Part shown: in pieces, positions 7,859-15,795 of the stretch
Numbering within the stretch: position 1 is the stretch's first letter
How the letters are laid out: every line of letters starts with the position of its first letter
NCBI GenBank assembly: GCA_030646565.1
Contig: JAUSLA010000024.1
Location: forward strand, 1-42,827
Direction: 5' to 3'
Source: a bacterium
GTDB lineage: Bacteria; Patescibacteriota; Minisyncoccia; Minisyncoccales; RBG-13-42-11
Length of the DNA stretch: 42,827 nt
Notes under the pieces: model-generated
What the model saw: the letters and a program-made list of their open reading frames with translations, nothing else
Database searches by the model: none
Told to the model about the DNA's origin: nothing
Position numbers and translations under genes: made by a program

Positions 7859-8383
7859 CTATTCACAAAGCATTTTATCGAATTCTTTTTCTTCTGGCGA
7901 AAGCAAAGTATCGGGTACCAGTTGAAACCATTGACAATATTTTTCATTCGCTGATAAGGCAGAAAAATGAGCTATCTCCCAGTGTTGATTAATTTTGCGC
8001 CCTAGTATGCCCATTCCTTCTGTTGGCATAAATTCTCCAGTTTCTTTATATTTAGCGGCGTATCCTAATATTACCCAATCCCTTTCTATTTCAAGGGTTT
8101 CGACACTTATAAATTCGCCTTTTTTCTCTAGATCTTTGCCCAAAGAAATAAAATATCTATCTTCATAAACTGCCTTTTTAATCTCTCCTTCAGTTTCAGG
8201 ATTGACGTCACCTACCGGTACATTCCAGATAATTCCTTCAGGAGAAGTGATTTTTTTTTCTGGAGTTACAACCTCTGAAATTTTTCCTTCTCTCGGCCAA
8301 GCTAAAAAAACAGCTAAACCAACTGCCAACAAAAGAAAAGCAATCACCGGAATCCAGATTTTTGGAGAAATCTTTCGCATCAT
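7859..8383 (-). CDS. Membrane-anchored hypothetical protein
   Basis: 174 residues with one N-terminal membrane segment (IWIPVIAFLLLAVGLAVFLA) and a predicted external domain of about 140 residues. The domain carries a GMGILGRKINQHWEIAHFS segment and two late Cys residues (KYCQWF, MLCE). I do not recognise the family. GGAGGT lies 11 bases before the ATG pair. It precedes and probably shares a transcript with the M23/beta-propeller gene, suggesting a joint cell-envelope role. Confidence 0.65.
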   Translation of the reverse strand: MMRKISPKIWIPVIAFLLLAVGLAVFLAWPREGKISEVVTPEKKITSPEGIIWNVPVGDVNPETEGEIKKAVYEDRYFISLGKDLEKKGEFISVETLEIERDWVILGYAAKYKETGEFMPTEGMGILGRKINQHWEIAHFSALSANEKYCQWFQLVPDTLLSPEEKEFDKMLCE

Positions 8384-8504
8384 TTTCTTATTCTACCTCC
8401 TTTTTGGATTTTTGGACATCCATATTTAATTGTTAAATTACTACCATTGACTATTTTTATTGTAATATTTTTCCGATTATTACTATTGCGTTAGGGATTT
8501 CTAT

Positions 8505-8558
8505 TTTTCCTGTCGAAGAGCTTTCGCTCCTCTTCACCCTTCGCTTCGCTCGGGTAAA
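8505..8558. repeat. Family A repeat at the 3' end of the response regulator
   Basis: On the minus strand this reads CCCGAGCGAAGCGAAGGGTGAAGAGGAGC-GAAA-GCTCTTCGAC. The left arm supplies the last codons (PERSEG) and the TGA stop of the response-regulator gene, so repeat and gene overlap by about 20 bases. Confidence 0.75.
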
Positions 8559-8914
8559 TAACTTTTAATTTTTTTAATTATTTCCTGAGGAGTATAGTCT
8601 GTTTTAATCAAATAATCTTTAACTCCGAGAGCAAACGCTTCTTTTTTTGTCTCGGGGCTGTCGTAATTTGAAAAAGCCACGACCGGAATGGAAGACAGAT
8701 TCGGGTCTTTTTTTATTTTGCCCAGAAAGCTGATTCCGTTTGTTTTTGGCAGCAAAATATCAAGCAAAATCAAATCCGGCTTTTCTGTTTTCAAAATTTC
8801 CAAAGCATCTTCAGCTGAAGGCGCTAAAGTAATTCCAAATCCCTCTTGAACAAATTTATCGCGATACATTTCCCCTAAAATTTTTTCGTCCTCTACTATT
8901 AAAATTTTTTTCAT
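8534..8914 (-). CDS. Response regulator (single receiver domain)
   Basis: A 126-residue CheY-like receiver domain: ILIVEDEKILGEMY with the acidic pair, phospho-acceptor Asp52 in LILLDILLP, the VVAFSNYDS switch strand and KDYLIKTDY with the conserved Lys. No output domain is present, so it acts by protein contact. It lies downstream of the histidine kinase gene on the same strand and is probably its partner. The last six residues, PERSEG, come from the family A repeat at the gene end; the natural fold is complete without them. Confidence 0.92.
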   Translation of the reverse strand: MKKILIVEDEKILGEMYRDKFVQEGFGITLAPSAEDALEILKTEKPDLILLDILLPKTNGISFLGKIKKDPNLSSIPVVAFSNYDSPETKKEAFALGVKDYLIKTDYTPQEIIKKIKSYLPERSEG

Positions 8915-8924
8915 AAAAAATTTA

Positions 8925-9066
8925 ATTAAAAGAATCTTGAACGAAGTGAAAGATCCTTACTATTAAAATTTTCTGCATAAATTTCCGTTAATGATTAAGG
9001 CAAAGATATTTTTTCCAAAATATCTTTTTCAAATGTTTCAAAGTTCAACCTTGAAACATTTTTCAT
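8925..9066. repeat. Hairpin cluster between kinase and regulator genes
   Basis: Three imperfect inverted repeats: AAGAATCTTGAACGAAGTGAAAGATCCTT, AAAGATATTTT-TTCC-AAAATATCTTT, and AAATGTTTCAA-AGTTCAACC-TTGAAACATTT. No gene is visible in the spacer. The last one ends in TTTTTCATCGAC, echoing the end of family A units, but the link is tentative. Confidence 0.5.
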
Positions 9067-9072
9067 CGACTT

Positions 9073-11256
9073 TTATCTAATCGGCAGTTCAATGTAAAAA
9101 GTGGAGCCTTTGCCCTTGCCTTTTGACTCTGCCCAGATTTTTCCCTTATGCATATCAACGAATTTTTTAGCCACATAAAGGCCAAGTCCCATTCCTTCTG
9201 TCCAAAATCTTGTTCCCGCTTCCCCCCTCGCAAAGCTTTCAAAGAGCCGGGAAATTTCTTCCTTTGTCATCCCTTCGCCGGTATCTGATATTTTAATCTG
9301 GACTTTTAATTTTTGGCTTTTGACTTTTATCGTAACGCCGCCCTGGCTCGTGTAGTGAATAGCGTTATCAATTATATTCATAATAACTTGCCTTATCGTA
9401 TCCTTGTCAATTGATATTTTTGAAATGGGTTTTGCCGGCTTCTCAAATTTTAAATAAACGCCTTTTTCTTTTGCCACATTTTTTAACTCTTCAACGATAC
9501 TTACAATGAGTTCTTCAACCGACGCTTCTTCAAGCTTTATTTCCAGTCTGCCGGATTCAATACGGGATATATTCAATAAATCGTTAACTAATTTTAGCAG
9601 TCTTTCGTTGGAAATGTAAATGTTTTTTAGGGGTTTTTCCATTTTTTCCGGCGGCGTTCCGTATGTGTTTTCCAGCATCATTGAAATATAGCCCTTAATC
9701 GCGGTCAAAGGCGTTCTCAATTGATGAGAAGCGATTGAAATAAACTCGGATTTAGCTTTATCAAGTTTTTTTAAGTCATCATACGCCTCTTTTAACTCTT
9801 TTGTTCTTTCCGCCACTTCTTTTTCAAGTTTTGCGCCAAATTTCATTGTTTCAGAATAAAGGAGGGCGTTCTGAAGAGAAATTGAAACCTGATTGGAAAG
9901 AGTTATCAACAAACCAACGTCCTGCTCTGAATACGGGTCTTTAGAAATTTTGTTTCCCAAAAGAATCAAGCCGATAATTTTTCTTTCCATAAACAAAGGC
10001 AGGCAAAAAGCGGCTCCCATTTTTTTCATATCGTCTCTTAAGGCCTCTAATTTTTTTCTCTCTTCACCTTTTTCTCCATCTTTTCGAGTATCCCTAATCA
10101 GTAAAGAAAGCTCTTCATACACTAACGGTTTTTGAGTTCTCTCCATCCATTTGGTCAAAAATTCATCGTTCACCAAAGCAATGCCGTTTTCTTCTTTGAA
10201 GCCGATATTTGTCTGGATTTGATATTCCCCTGTTTTTTCCTCCCGCAATAGAATTGCCGTTCTCTCCAGTTTCATTGTATTTATCAGGGTGCTTACAACC
10301 AAAAAAGAAAATCTGTCCAAATCCAAGACTCTTGTCAATTTTCTTCCTAAATCCGTTAGAACCGTCTGGTAAGAATAAAAAGTGTAATAAAAATATCTTG
10401 AAGCGAACTTTTCAAAAAATCTGAACACCGGCTGAAAAAACAAAATACTGATAATTAAAATAACAGGCCCGGTAACATTAAAAGAAAGGTCGCTGAAAAA
10501 TCGACCATTCAAAAACATCATGAAAAACGCCAAACCAACAACTGTAACCAGAGAAAGAAGATACACCGCCCCCCTACCCAGCACAAACCGAATATCCATT
10601 AGACGATATCTTATGATTGCATAGGCAATTGATATAAGATAAACTATTATTAAAATATTACCGTACGGAAGAATAGGAATATCGTACCAAAGAAAATAAT
10701 TTGTTGAACCACCAAGAAAACCAATCAATGTTCCAATAAAAACATATTTAATTTGCTCTCGCCGAATGCCTGTAGATTTATAGTAAGCCCTAATAAGTAA
10801 ATACCAGCTATAAATCGCATAAGTAAAGAACATTGCAAGAAATGGATGAAAAGCAATGCCCGGTTCTGGCCAATAAGAAAAATTTAACTTCGGGACAACT
10901 CTTACGACAAATAATGAAGTGAAATTTAACAAAAAGAAAATGAAACTGAGAAGAATTCCAAAGACAAGAATTTTTCTTTTTTCATTTACAATATTTAAAA
11001 AAGAAATCACGAAATAAAAATAACAAATAGGAATAAAAATAGCCCCGACCATTAATGCCCGGGCCCAAAAAAGAGCACTTTTTGGCTCTGTCACAATTTG
11101 CCACACAGAATAACTAAAACTCCAAACAGTTACAGAAAATGCGAATAAGACGAAACTTTGATTTAATCGAGACCCCCGGTTTTTTAAATAAACCAAAGCC
11201 CCCAGAAAAAAACTAATAACTGCATTAACAAAAGCTGTGAGTGGAAAAAGCCACAT
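9073..11256 (-). CDS. Membrane sensor histidine kinase (7TM-GAF-HisKA-HATPase)
   Basis: About 727 residues. Roughly the first 270 hold eight or so hydrophobic segments, as in 7TM-type sensor kinases. A GAF-like domain follows (with AAFCLPLFMERKIIGLILLGNK), then a coiled coil, then HisKA with the phospho-His in SIASHQLRTPLTAIKGY. The HATPase domain has the N-box NIIDNAIHY, DTGEGM and GMGLGLYVAKKFVD. The start is unclear: ATG 11292 lies inside the terminator hairpin of the preceding gene, while ATG 11256 follows AGGGG by seven bases; I prefer 11256. The response regulator downstream is the likely target. The stimulus is unknown. Confidence 0.9.
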   Translation of the reverse strand: MWLFPLTAFVNAVISFFLGALVYLKNRGSRLNQSFVLFAFSVTVWSFSYSVWQIVTEPKSALFWARALMVGAIFIPICYFYFVISFLNIVNEKRKILVFGILLSFIFFLLNFTSLFVVRVVPKLNFSYWPEPGIAFHPFLAMFFTYAIYSWYLLIRAYYKSTGIRREQIKYVFIGTLIGFLGGSTNYFLWYDIPILPYGNILIIVYLISIAYAIIRYRLMDIRFVLGRGAVYLLSLVTVVGLAFFMMFLNGRFFSDLSFNVTGPVILIISILFFQPVFRFFEKFASRYFYYTFYSYQTVLTDLGRKLTRVLDLDRFSFLVVSTLINTMKLERTAILLREEKTGEYQIQTNIGFKEENGIALVNDEFLTKWMERTQKPLVYEELSLLIRDTRKDGEKGEERKKLEALRDDMKKMGAAFCLPLFMERKIIGLILLGNKISKDPYSEQDVGLLITLSNQVSISLQNALLYSETMKFGAKLEKEVAERTKELKEAYDDLKKLDKAKSEFISIASHQLRTPLTAIKGYISMMLENTYGTPPEKMEKPLKNIYISNERLLKLVNDLLNISRIESGRLEIKLEEASVEELIVSIVEELKNVAKEKGVYLKFEKPAKPISKISIDKDTIRQVIMNIIDNAIHYTSQGGVTIKVKSQKLKVQIKISDTGEGMTKEEISRLFESFARGEAGTRFWTEGMGLGLYVAKKFVDMHKGKIWAESKGKGKGSTFYIELPIR

Positions 11257-11305
11257 AAAAAACCCCTGAAAGATACTACTTAATTGTATCATCTTTTCAG
11301 GGGTT
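11253..11305 (-). terminator. Intrinsic terminator overlapping the kinase start
   Basis: On the minus strand AACCCCTGAAA (from 11305) pairs with TTTCAGGGGTT (to 11261) over a 20-odd base loop, followed directly by TTTT. The hairpin begins at the stop codon of the methyltransferase gene and ends at the ATG (11256) of the histidine kinase, so it could also gate kinase expression. Confidence 0.7.
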
Positions 11306-12263
11306 AAACAAATTTTCGGCAAACTGCTACAGCATGAATGCCAAGCGGCTCGCAAAAGATACGGCAATCCTGGGCTAAAAATCCCGCTTTGGTGATTATA
11401 TCACCCAAGACCTTGGGTTTTCGATAAATCATTGACCAGTTGATAACCCACCTTAAGAAATGCTGTTCTAAATTCGGACAGGTATTTCCTGTAAGAAAAA
11501 TCCCATTCGGCAAAAGGGATTTGTGAATTTGACTCACAAGTCGCACTGCTTTTGCGTCTGGGCGATAATCAAGAAAACCAACCATCTCAATAATATGAGG
11601 CCGTGCTCCGTTGGTGACCTTCTCTACATTTGAAACACCGCCCACAATAAAAGTAATCTTATCTTCAATACCATATTGTTTGGCCAAAGTTCGCGCATAA
11701 TCAATCGCTGTTGGATCCAAATCGACGACCGTTGCGCGAATATCCAGTTCTTTCATTTCAGCCATGATTTCAATTACGGCTTGAGCCGAACCACACGCAA
11801 GAGACAGTAATCGAATCTGCTGGTTGGTTCTAGCAACATGTTCTATCGCGCTCATTAATTCACGCTTCACGATCTTGAGGCGATTACGAACGGCTTGGGC
11901 ATTCATCATTCCAAACCAGTAATCCCCTACTTTGCTTTCGCGTCCAAAAGGGAAATTATAGATAACATCTAGAGCGTGCCAAGAAGCAGCCCCCTCTTTT
12001 ACCTGTCGACAAGATTTACTCAAGCCGTCAAACCAAAGAGTATTTGTTTCAAGATTATTCCTAAAAATTTTCTTTTTAAGAATTACCCAAAATGTTAATA
12101 CCCACATTATAGGCAAAGTCGCACAATACAACCACCAGTTGTTTTCGTATGAGATGTTTATATCTCGATCGATTACGACTGGTATTTTTTCAACAATCTG
12201 TAGCTGTGGTACAGATTTCACTCTCACAGCTACATTTAAAACGCTTTGAAGATGCATTTGCAT
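11304..12263 (-). CDS. Membrane-anchored class I SAM methyltransferase
   Basis: 319 residues. A hydrophobic segment near residues 44-64 (WWLYCATLPIMWVLTFWVIL) precedes a SAM-dependent methyltransferase domain: LLSLACGSAQAVIE (motif I), TVVDLDPTAIDYA (motif II, acidic residue for the SAM ribose), ITFIVGG, and IIEMVGFLDY. The substrate is unknown. GGAGG eight bases before ATG 12263 supports the start, and an intrinsic terminator begins at the stop codon. The upstream region is a family B repeat plus about 100 bases without a clear gene. Confidence 0.8.
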   Translation of the reverse strand: MQMHLQSVLNVAVRVKSVPQLQIVEKIPVVIDRDINISYENNWWLYCATLPIMWVLTFWVILKKKIFRNNLETNTLWFDGLSKSCRQVKEGAASWHALDVIYNFPFGRESKVGDYWFGMMNAQAVRNRLKIVKRELMSAIEHVARTNQQIRLLSLACGSAQAVIEIMAEMKELDIRATVVDLDPTAIDYARTLAKQYGIEDKITFIVGGVSNVEKVTNGARPHIIEMVGFLDYRPDAKAVRLVSQIHKSLLPNGIFLTGNTCPNLEQHFLRWVINWSMIYRKPKVLGDIITKAGFLAQDCRIFCEPLGIHAVAVCRKFV

Positions 12264-12371
12264 TTTCCTTGCCTCCTTTCTTGGCTGGATTTTTCTCTGA
12301 ATATTCAGTTGTTTGCCGGGATGTAGATTTCCCGACTGCTGATTTTATAATATCTTGAGCAAAGAGTTCTG

Positions 12372-12477
12372 TCAAGTTTTCCTGACAAAACTTATCCACA
12401 AGCCGTTTTTTCTTCATTTTATAAGCTAAAACCCCATTTTCACTTTGTAATGTAAAGTCTGACAAAAAGAAGAAATT
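12372..12477. repeat. Family B repeat element (compact copy)
   Basis: Begins TCCTGACAAAACTTATCCACAAGCC, continues GTTTTTTC, AAGCTAAAACCCCATTTTCAC, and ends TTTGTAATGTAAAGTCTGACAAAAAGAAG. It contains TTATCCACA, a perfect DnaA-box match. The left end is shared with copies at 25.12 and 26.31 kb, the right end with copies at 14.83, 24.01, 25.33 and 25.95 kb. The copy yields a spurious minus-strand open frame. Confidence 0.8.
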
Positions 12478-12506
12478 AGTTAATATTTAATTAATTCTTC
12501 TTGCAA

Positions 12507-13457
12507 TCATTTGATTAAAAGGCGGGAGTAAATTTTACCCATATTAGATAATCCTTGTTTTTTATAAAATCGAGCCGCAGGCGAATTTGATATATTTTGA
12601 ACAAGAGTATATTTAACGCCTTTTTGATAAGCGAAATTCATGGCGGCTTTCCATAATTTTTTCCCTATACCCATTCTCCGCATTTTGTCAGCTACGCCAA
12701 AGTATGGCGGAAGTAAAAACGGTACGCCCCAAGCATCGTTTAATATATCTAAGGGACCTATGGCTCCAACAATTCTTTTTTTTGACGTAGCGCAGATAAT
12801 TGGGTTTAGTTTTTTGTTTTTAATAATAAATTCTTTCCATAAAAAGTCGAACCCCTCAAGTTCAGACCCTTTCCCAAGATTGCTGAAGGTCGATTGGGTT
12901 TTGCTTGATAGTTCATTATAATAATGAATTTCTTTGGAGGATTTGACGAGATTATCACTTGGGGTAATATTCTTCAAATAAATATTGTGGCAAATGAATT
13001 CTGTTTTAATCTTCGGTTTTTTAAAACATTGAAGGCGTAAATTATCAACCCTTTGAGCGTTTTTTATTTTTATATAAATTTTTTTTACTTTCGTTAATGT
13101 TGTATTATTTAGAGATTTTTTTGAATAATAAAAAATTTTTAAAACATTTTTAAAGCTATCTTTTACTGGTATGTAAATCTCTTTATCATTAGCGACAATA
13201 GCGGACAAAATTATTTTCTCTGTTTTTTTTTGAAACCATCTCTTATTCCCATCGTAGGGTAAAAATCTATTCGTTTCAGAATTTTTCAACACATCAATTA
13301 AAAACTTTTTAACAGAATTATCCGAAGGATAAACAAATCCTAGGGCGGGAACATAAAACACCTCATCATTAAAAAAACTGGTCCAAACGGCGACAATTTT
13401 ATCTATACTCTTATATCTACCTAAATGGTTCATAATAAAAATTGTTCTTTTAAACAT
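12507..13457 (-). CDS. GNAT-family N-acetyltransferase with long N-terminal extension
   Basis: 316 residues. The C-terminal part is a GNAT domain: RMGIGKKLWKAAMNFAYQKG (acetyl-CoA pyrophosphate loop) and NSPAARFYKKQGL. The N-terminal 180 or so residues are Lys/Ile-rich and unrecognised. Start is ATG 13457 or ATG 13433; the first lies right after the U-tract of the peptide-gene terminator. It is the next gene after the radical SAM peptide unit and could acylate its product, but the terminator between them and the lack of a transporter leave this open. Low-GC composition is similar to that of the radical SAM gene. Confidence 0.75.
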   Translation of the reverse strand: MFKRTIFIMNHLGRYKSIDKIVAVWTSFFNDEVFYVPALGFVYPSDNSVKKFLIDVLKNSETNRFLPYDGNKRWFQKKTEKIILSAIVANDKEIYIPVKDSFKNVLKIFYYSKKSLNNTTLTKVKKIYIKIKNAQRVDNLRLQCFKKPKIKTEFICHNIYLKNITPSDNLVKSSKEIHYYNELSSKTQSTFSNLGKGSELEGFDFLWKEFIIKNKKLNPIICATSKKRIVGAIGPLDILNDAWGVPFLLPPYFGVADKMRRMGIGKKLWKAAMNFAYQKGVKYTLVQNISNSPAARFYKKQGLSNMGKIYSRLLIK

Positions 13458-13460
13458 AAC

Positions 13461-13496
13461 AAAAAAGGGGGCTTATAGCAATAATGCTACAAGCCC
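13461..13496 (-). terminator. Intrinsic terminator after the peptide gene
   Basis: On the minus strand GGGCTTGTAGCA-TTAT-TGCTATAAGCCC is followed by CCTTTTTTG: a 12-bp stem with one wobble pair and a U-run. It lies 10 bases after the stop of the 33-codon gene and strongly suggests that the small gene is the intended end of this transcript. Confidence 0.85.
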
Positions 13497-13505
13497 TTGC
13501 CCGTG

Positions 13506-13607
13506 TTATGGCCACGGGAGATCGTCACCGGCCTTACAAGCGCACAGCGTGGCTTTCTCTAGTTCGTCCAGGTCGATGACTTCAACATCTTTAAGTTTCT
13601 GATTCAT
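13506..13607 (-). CDS. Candidate RiPP precursor peptide (33 residues)
   Basis: A small gene with an excellent ribosome-binding site, AAAGGAGGTG, six bases before ATG 13607. The peptide has an acidic leader-like part (DVEVIDLDELEKA, residues 7-19) and a short C-terminal part with two cysteines in CAC (22-24), then a Lys, GDD and the end DLPWP. Its start overlaps the stop of the radical SAM gene by 17 bases, indicating coupled translation, and a strong terminator follows. A leader plus Cys-containing core beside a SPASM radical SAM enzyme is the arrangement of sactipeptide/ranthipeptide-type RiPPs. I do not recognise the peptide family; the modification is unknown. A small protein of another kind is possible but less likely. 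Confidence 0.72.
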   Translation of the reverse strand: MNQKLKDVEVIDLDELEKATLCACKAGDDLPWP

Positions 13608-14649
13608 TCTTTTCACCTCCTTTCGAATAATATTTTCTACACACAAATGAAGGGACTAATCCACTCTGTAAGTACAATTTTAATATTAGTGGGCAAGTGG
13701 TACAGCTTTTTCTTGAATCACAAGAGCTGCATAATGACGGTGAATTTAGTAATTCTTTTGAAAACTGAAAAAGCTTATGGAAACCAATCCCGCCCTCATA
13801 AAGTAGACTGACGCTTGACTCCCTGGCAGTTTTGCAAATACTCATATTCCCCACAGAATTAACATGAAAAGAAATTTGACCTGCCCTACATGACGTATAG
13901 CAATCTTCTTTCGGGATAAATTTATTACGTTTTTTTATACTCTCGCAATCTTGAGCCATTAATTCAATTGGAGCAGAGTTCCCGCTAATAGTTGGGGAAA
14001 TCGTTGAAAAAACATAATATTCAAAACCAAAATTCTTTGCCAAGTCCGTCATTTCATCTATTTCACCTTGATTATATTTAGTAGTAATTATATTCAATCT
14101 TGTTCTAATTGCTGTTTTCTTGGCCCAATTAATACCATTCATAAATTTTTGAAATGATCCAGATGTTTGCGTTAACGCTTCATAAGAATCTGCTGTTGCT
14201 CCGTAAACGCTTATAGTCAATCTATATGGTGGATATGCTTTAAGTATATCAGTAATTTGGTATTCACTAAGCAATGAACCATTTGTAGATATTGTGACTA
14301 AAAACCCCAGAGAATATGCGTATGAATAAACTTCAATAAAATCTTTATCTAAGAGCGGCTCTCCGCCCGTGATTTGTAACCAAATACAACCTGATATCTC
14401 GATTAATTCTATAATTTTTTTCTTATCTAAAACAGAAAGATTATTCTTCGTTTTGTGGCCTAAATAGCAATGGCTGCACCTATAGTTACAAACTTCGGTT
14501 ATTTCGTAAGAAGCTCTGCCAAAACTAAATTGTGTTGGTTCTCTCACTAAAATTATACCGTTTACTTTTTGCTTAGATTCTACGCTAGCCCCTAATTTAG
14601 CTAATAATTCAACGACTAATGGAGTAATCTCTGAATCAGCTTTCGACAA
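13591..14649 (-). CDS. Radical SAM/SPASM peptide maturase-like protein
   Basis: 352 residues from a TTG start. The radical SAM cluster motif is CNYRCSHC (Cys54, 58, 61), followed by LQITGGEPLL and TISTNGSLL. A SPASM-type auxiliary cluster region has CYTSCRAG, a Cys in MSICKTA, and CSSCDSRKSCTTCPL plus a final Cys near RKYY. Such enzymes form thioether or other cross-links in ribosomal peptides. The TTG has no ribosome-binding site. A further 40 in-frame codons (to TAG 14770-14772) read like the N-terminal domain of peptide maturases (IASRFSRIGVVISDKIYY) and run into a family A repeat, so the native 5' end may have been cut off by the repeat. The stop overlaps the peptide gene. Confidence 0.85.
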   Translation of the reverse strand: MSKADSEITPLVVELLAKLGASVESKQKVNGIILVREPTQFSFGRASYEITEVCNYRCSHCYLGHKTKNNLSVLDKKKIIELIEISGCIWLQITGGEPLLDKDFIEVYSYAYSLGFLVTISTNGSLLSEYQITDILKAYPPYRLTISVYGATADSYEALTQTSGSFQKFMNGINWAKKTAIRTRLNIITTKYNQGEIDEMTDLAKNFGFEYYVFSTISPTISGNSAPIELMAQDCESIKKRNKFIPKEDCYTSCRAGQISFHVNSVGNMSICKTARESSVSLLYEGGIGFHKLFQFSKELLNSPSLCSSCDSRKSCTTCPLILKLYLQSGLVPSFVCRKYYSKGGEKNESET

Positions 14650-14754
14650 CTCTAAAAGCTTATAGTATATTTTATCGCTTATTACTACGCCAATTCTACT
14701 AAAACGGCTAGCGATTAAATATCTATCAATAAACTTTAAGCTGTTTTTTCTTAA

Positions 14755-14868
14755 TTTATCGAGTCCCTCCTACGTCGGAACGAGTCGAAGAACACATTCG
14801 TGTTCTTCTTCACCCTTCGCCTATCGGCTCGAGTTTGTAATGTAAACCCCGACAAAAAGAAGAAAAAT
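14755..14868. repeat. Mixed family A and family B repeat
   Basis: TCGAGTCCCTCCTACGTCGGAACGAGTCG, AAGAACACA-TTC-GTGTTCTT, the linker CACCCTTCGCC, TATCGGCTCGAG, then the family B right end TTTGTAATGTAAACCCCGACAAAAAGAAG. Very similar copies stand at 25.25-25.36 and 25.85-25.98 kb. Read on the minus strand, it borders the radical SAM gene's truncated 5' end. The remaining bases to 15037 hold nothing I can assign. Confidence 0.8.
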
Positions 14869-15037
14869 CTTTAGATGTTTAATGTTTCTTAAACAAAAAA
14901 CCAGTGGCGCTTAACGCCGCAATGAAAATGCAAAATAGATTTTATTAATTTTTTTAAATTTTTCTATATAAAAAAATTTGACTTTTGCTTCTAGGTATCG
15001 CAATAGTTTTTATGGGTTGCCAAAATTTCTTCGGAAT

Positions 15038-15466
15038 TCATTCTTTCTCTCCTTCTAAAAACTCGGATAGCTTTTTAAGGCCTTCTTTGTTGCCGGGCCA
15101 CTTTAGATATTGATTTAAGGCTTCTTCTTTGGTGACCCACCTGAATTCAATGTGTTCGCGAGAAAGAACAATAGAAGTATCTTCCCCTACTTCCGCACCA
15201 AACACTCGTTCATATTGCCACCGGTTATCATCGAAAAAGTCAAAAGAATAGCCGGTATCAATTAAGCTTAGTGTTTGAGTTATTCCCGTCTCTTCTTGAA
15301 TTTCGCGCCGGGCTGCTTCTTCAAAAGTTTCTCCCTCTTTTACGTTTCCTGTAATGGGTTGCCAGAATCCACCTTTCTCCGGACTTCTTTTCAATACCAG
15401 AAAAAGGACTCCTCGAGAAGGAGACTTTCTAAAAAGAAAGGCTTCGACCTGATTATTTGTTTTCAT
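15038..15466 (-). CDS. NUDIX hydrolase
   Basis: A 142-residue protein with a perfect Nudix box, GNVKEGETFEEAARREIQEETGI (GX5EX7REUXEEXGU), the metal-binding helix that hydrolyses nucleoside diphosphate linkages. WQPITGN before it and late acidic residues resemble dATP/dihydroneopterin-triphosphate pyrophosphatases, but the substrate is not clear. Start chosen at ATG 15466 because GGGAGG lies five bases upstream; the frame stays open upstream for about 65 codons that belong to a different, broken gene. Confidence 0.85.
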   Translation of the reverse strand: MKTNNQVEAFLFRKSPSRGVLFLVLKRSPEKGGFWQPITGNVKEGETFEEAARREIQEETGITQTLSLIDTGYSFDFFDDNRWQYERVFGAEVGEDTSIVLSREHIEFRWVTKEEALNQYLKWPGNKEGLKKLSEFLEGEKE

Positions 15467-15767
15467 GATTTCCTCCCTTTTGGCTTGTTGAAATCCGCTG
15501 CAATTAACATCATTGTCCCATATTAATGATTCGTCCGGAAAGAAGATTGCATATTCTCGCAACAAATCTTGAGGTGTGTCCGGACAGTGAGCCAATGTAT
15601 AAAAATCGTCTGTGCAATATTCCCTTCTTATTTCCTGTTTGACTTTTATGATTATGTTGTATTCACGTGGCGAGAGTTAGTGCGTCAACTGGTTCAATTA
15701 AGATAGAGGGATCGTTCTGTGGAATATTTGGTGGGTTTACTATTAAATAATTGATATTGTTAGCCAT
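15467..15767 (-). pseudogene. Gene remnant: N- and C-terminal pieces with internal deletion
   Basis: ATG 15767 opens a 34-residue piece, with YLIVNPPNIP, PSILIEPVDALTLAT, that looks like the beginning of cobalamin-binding radical SAM proteins. It ends at TGA 15663-15665. In another frame, protein-like sequence continues (EIRREYCTDDFYTLAHCPDT, then LLREYAIFFPDESLIWDND) up to the NUDIX start, and runs into that frame without a stop. The simplest reading is a large gene reduced to its two ends by an internal deletion with frameshift. The family assignment of the first piece is moderate and that of the second is weak. Confidence 0.5.
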
Positions 15768-15795
15768 GAATTCTAGAGAGATGTTTTAGACAATG

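Noticed and set aside
12190..12465. Minus-strand open frame of 91 codons over the family B copy
   Set aside because: Its N-terminal half is the repeat itself, and it overlaps the methyltransferase start, which has its own good ribosome-binding site.
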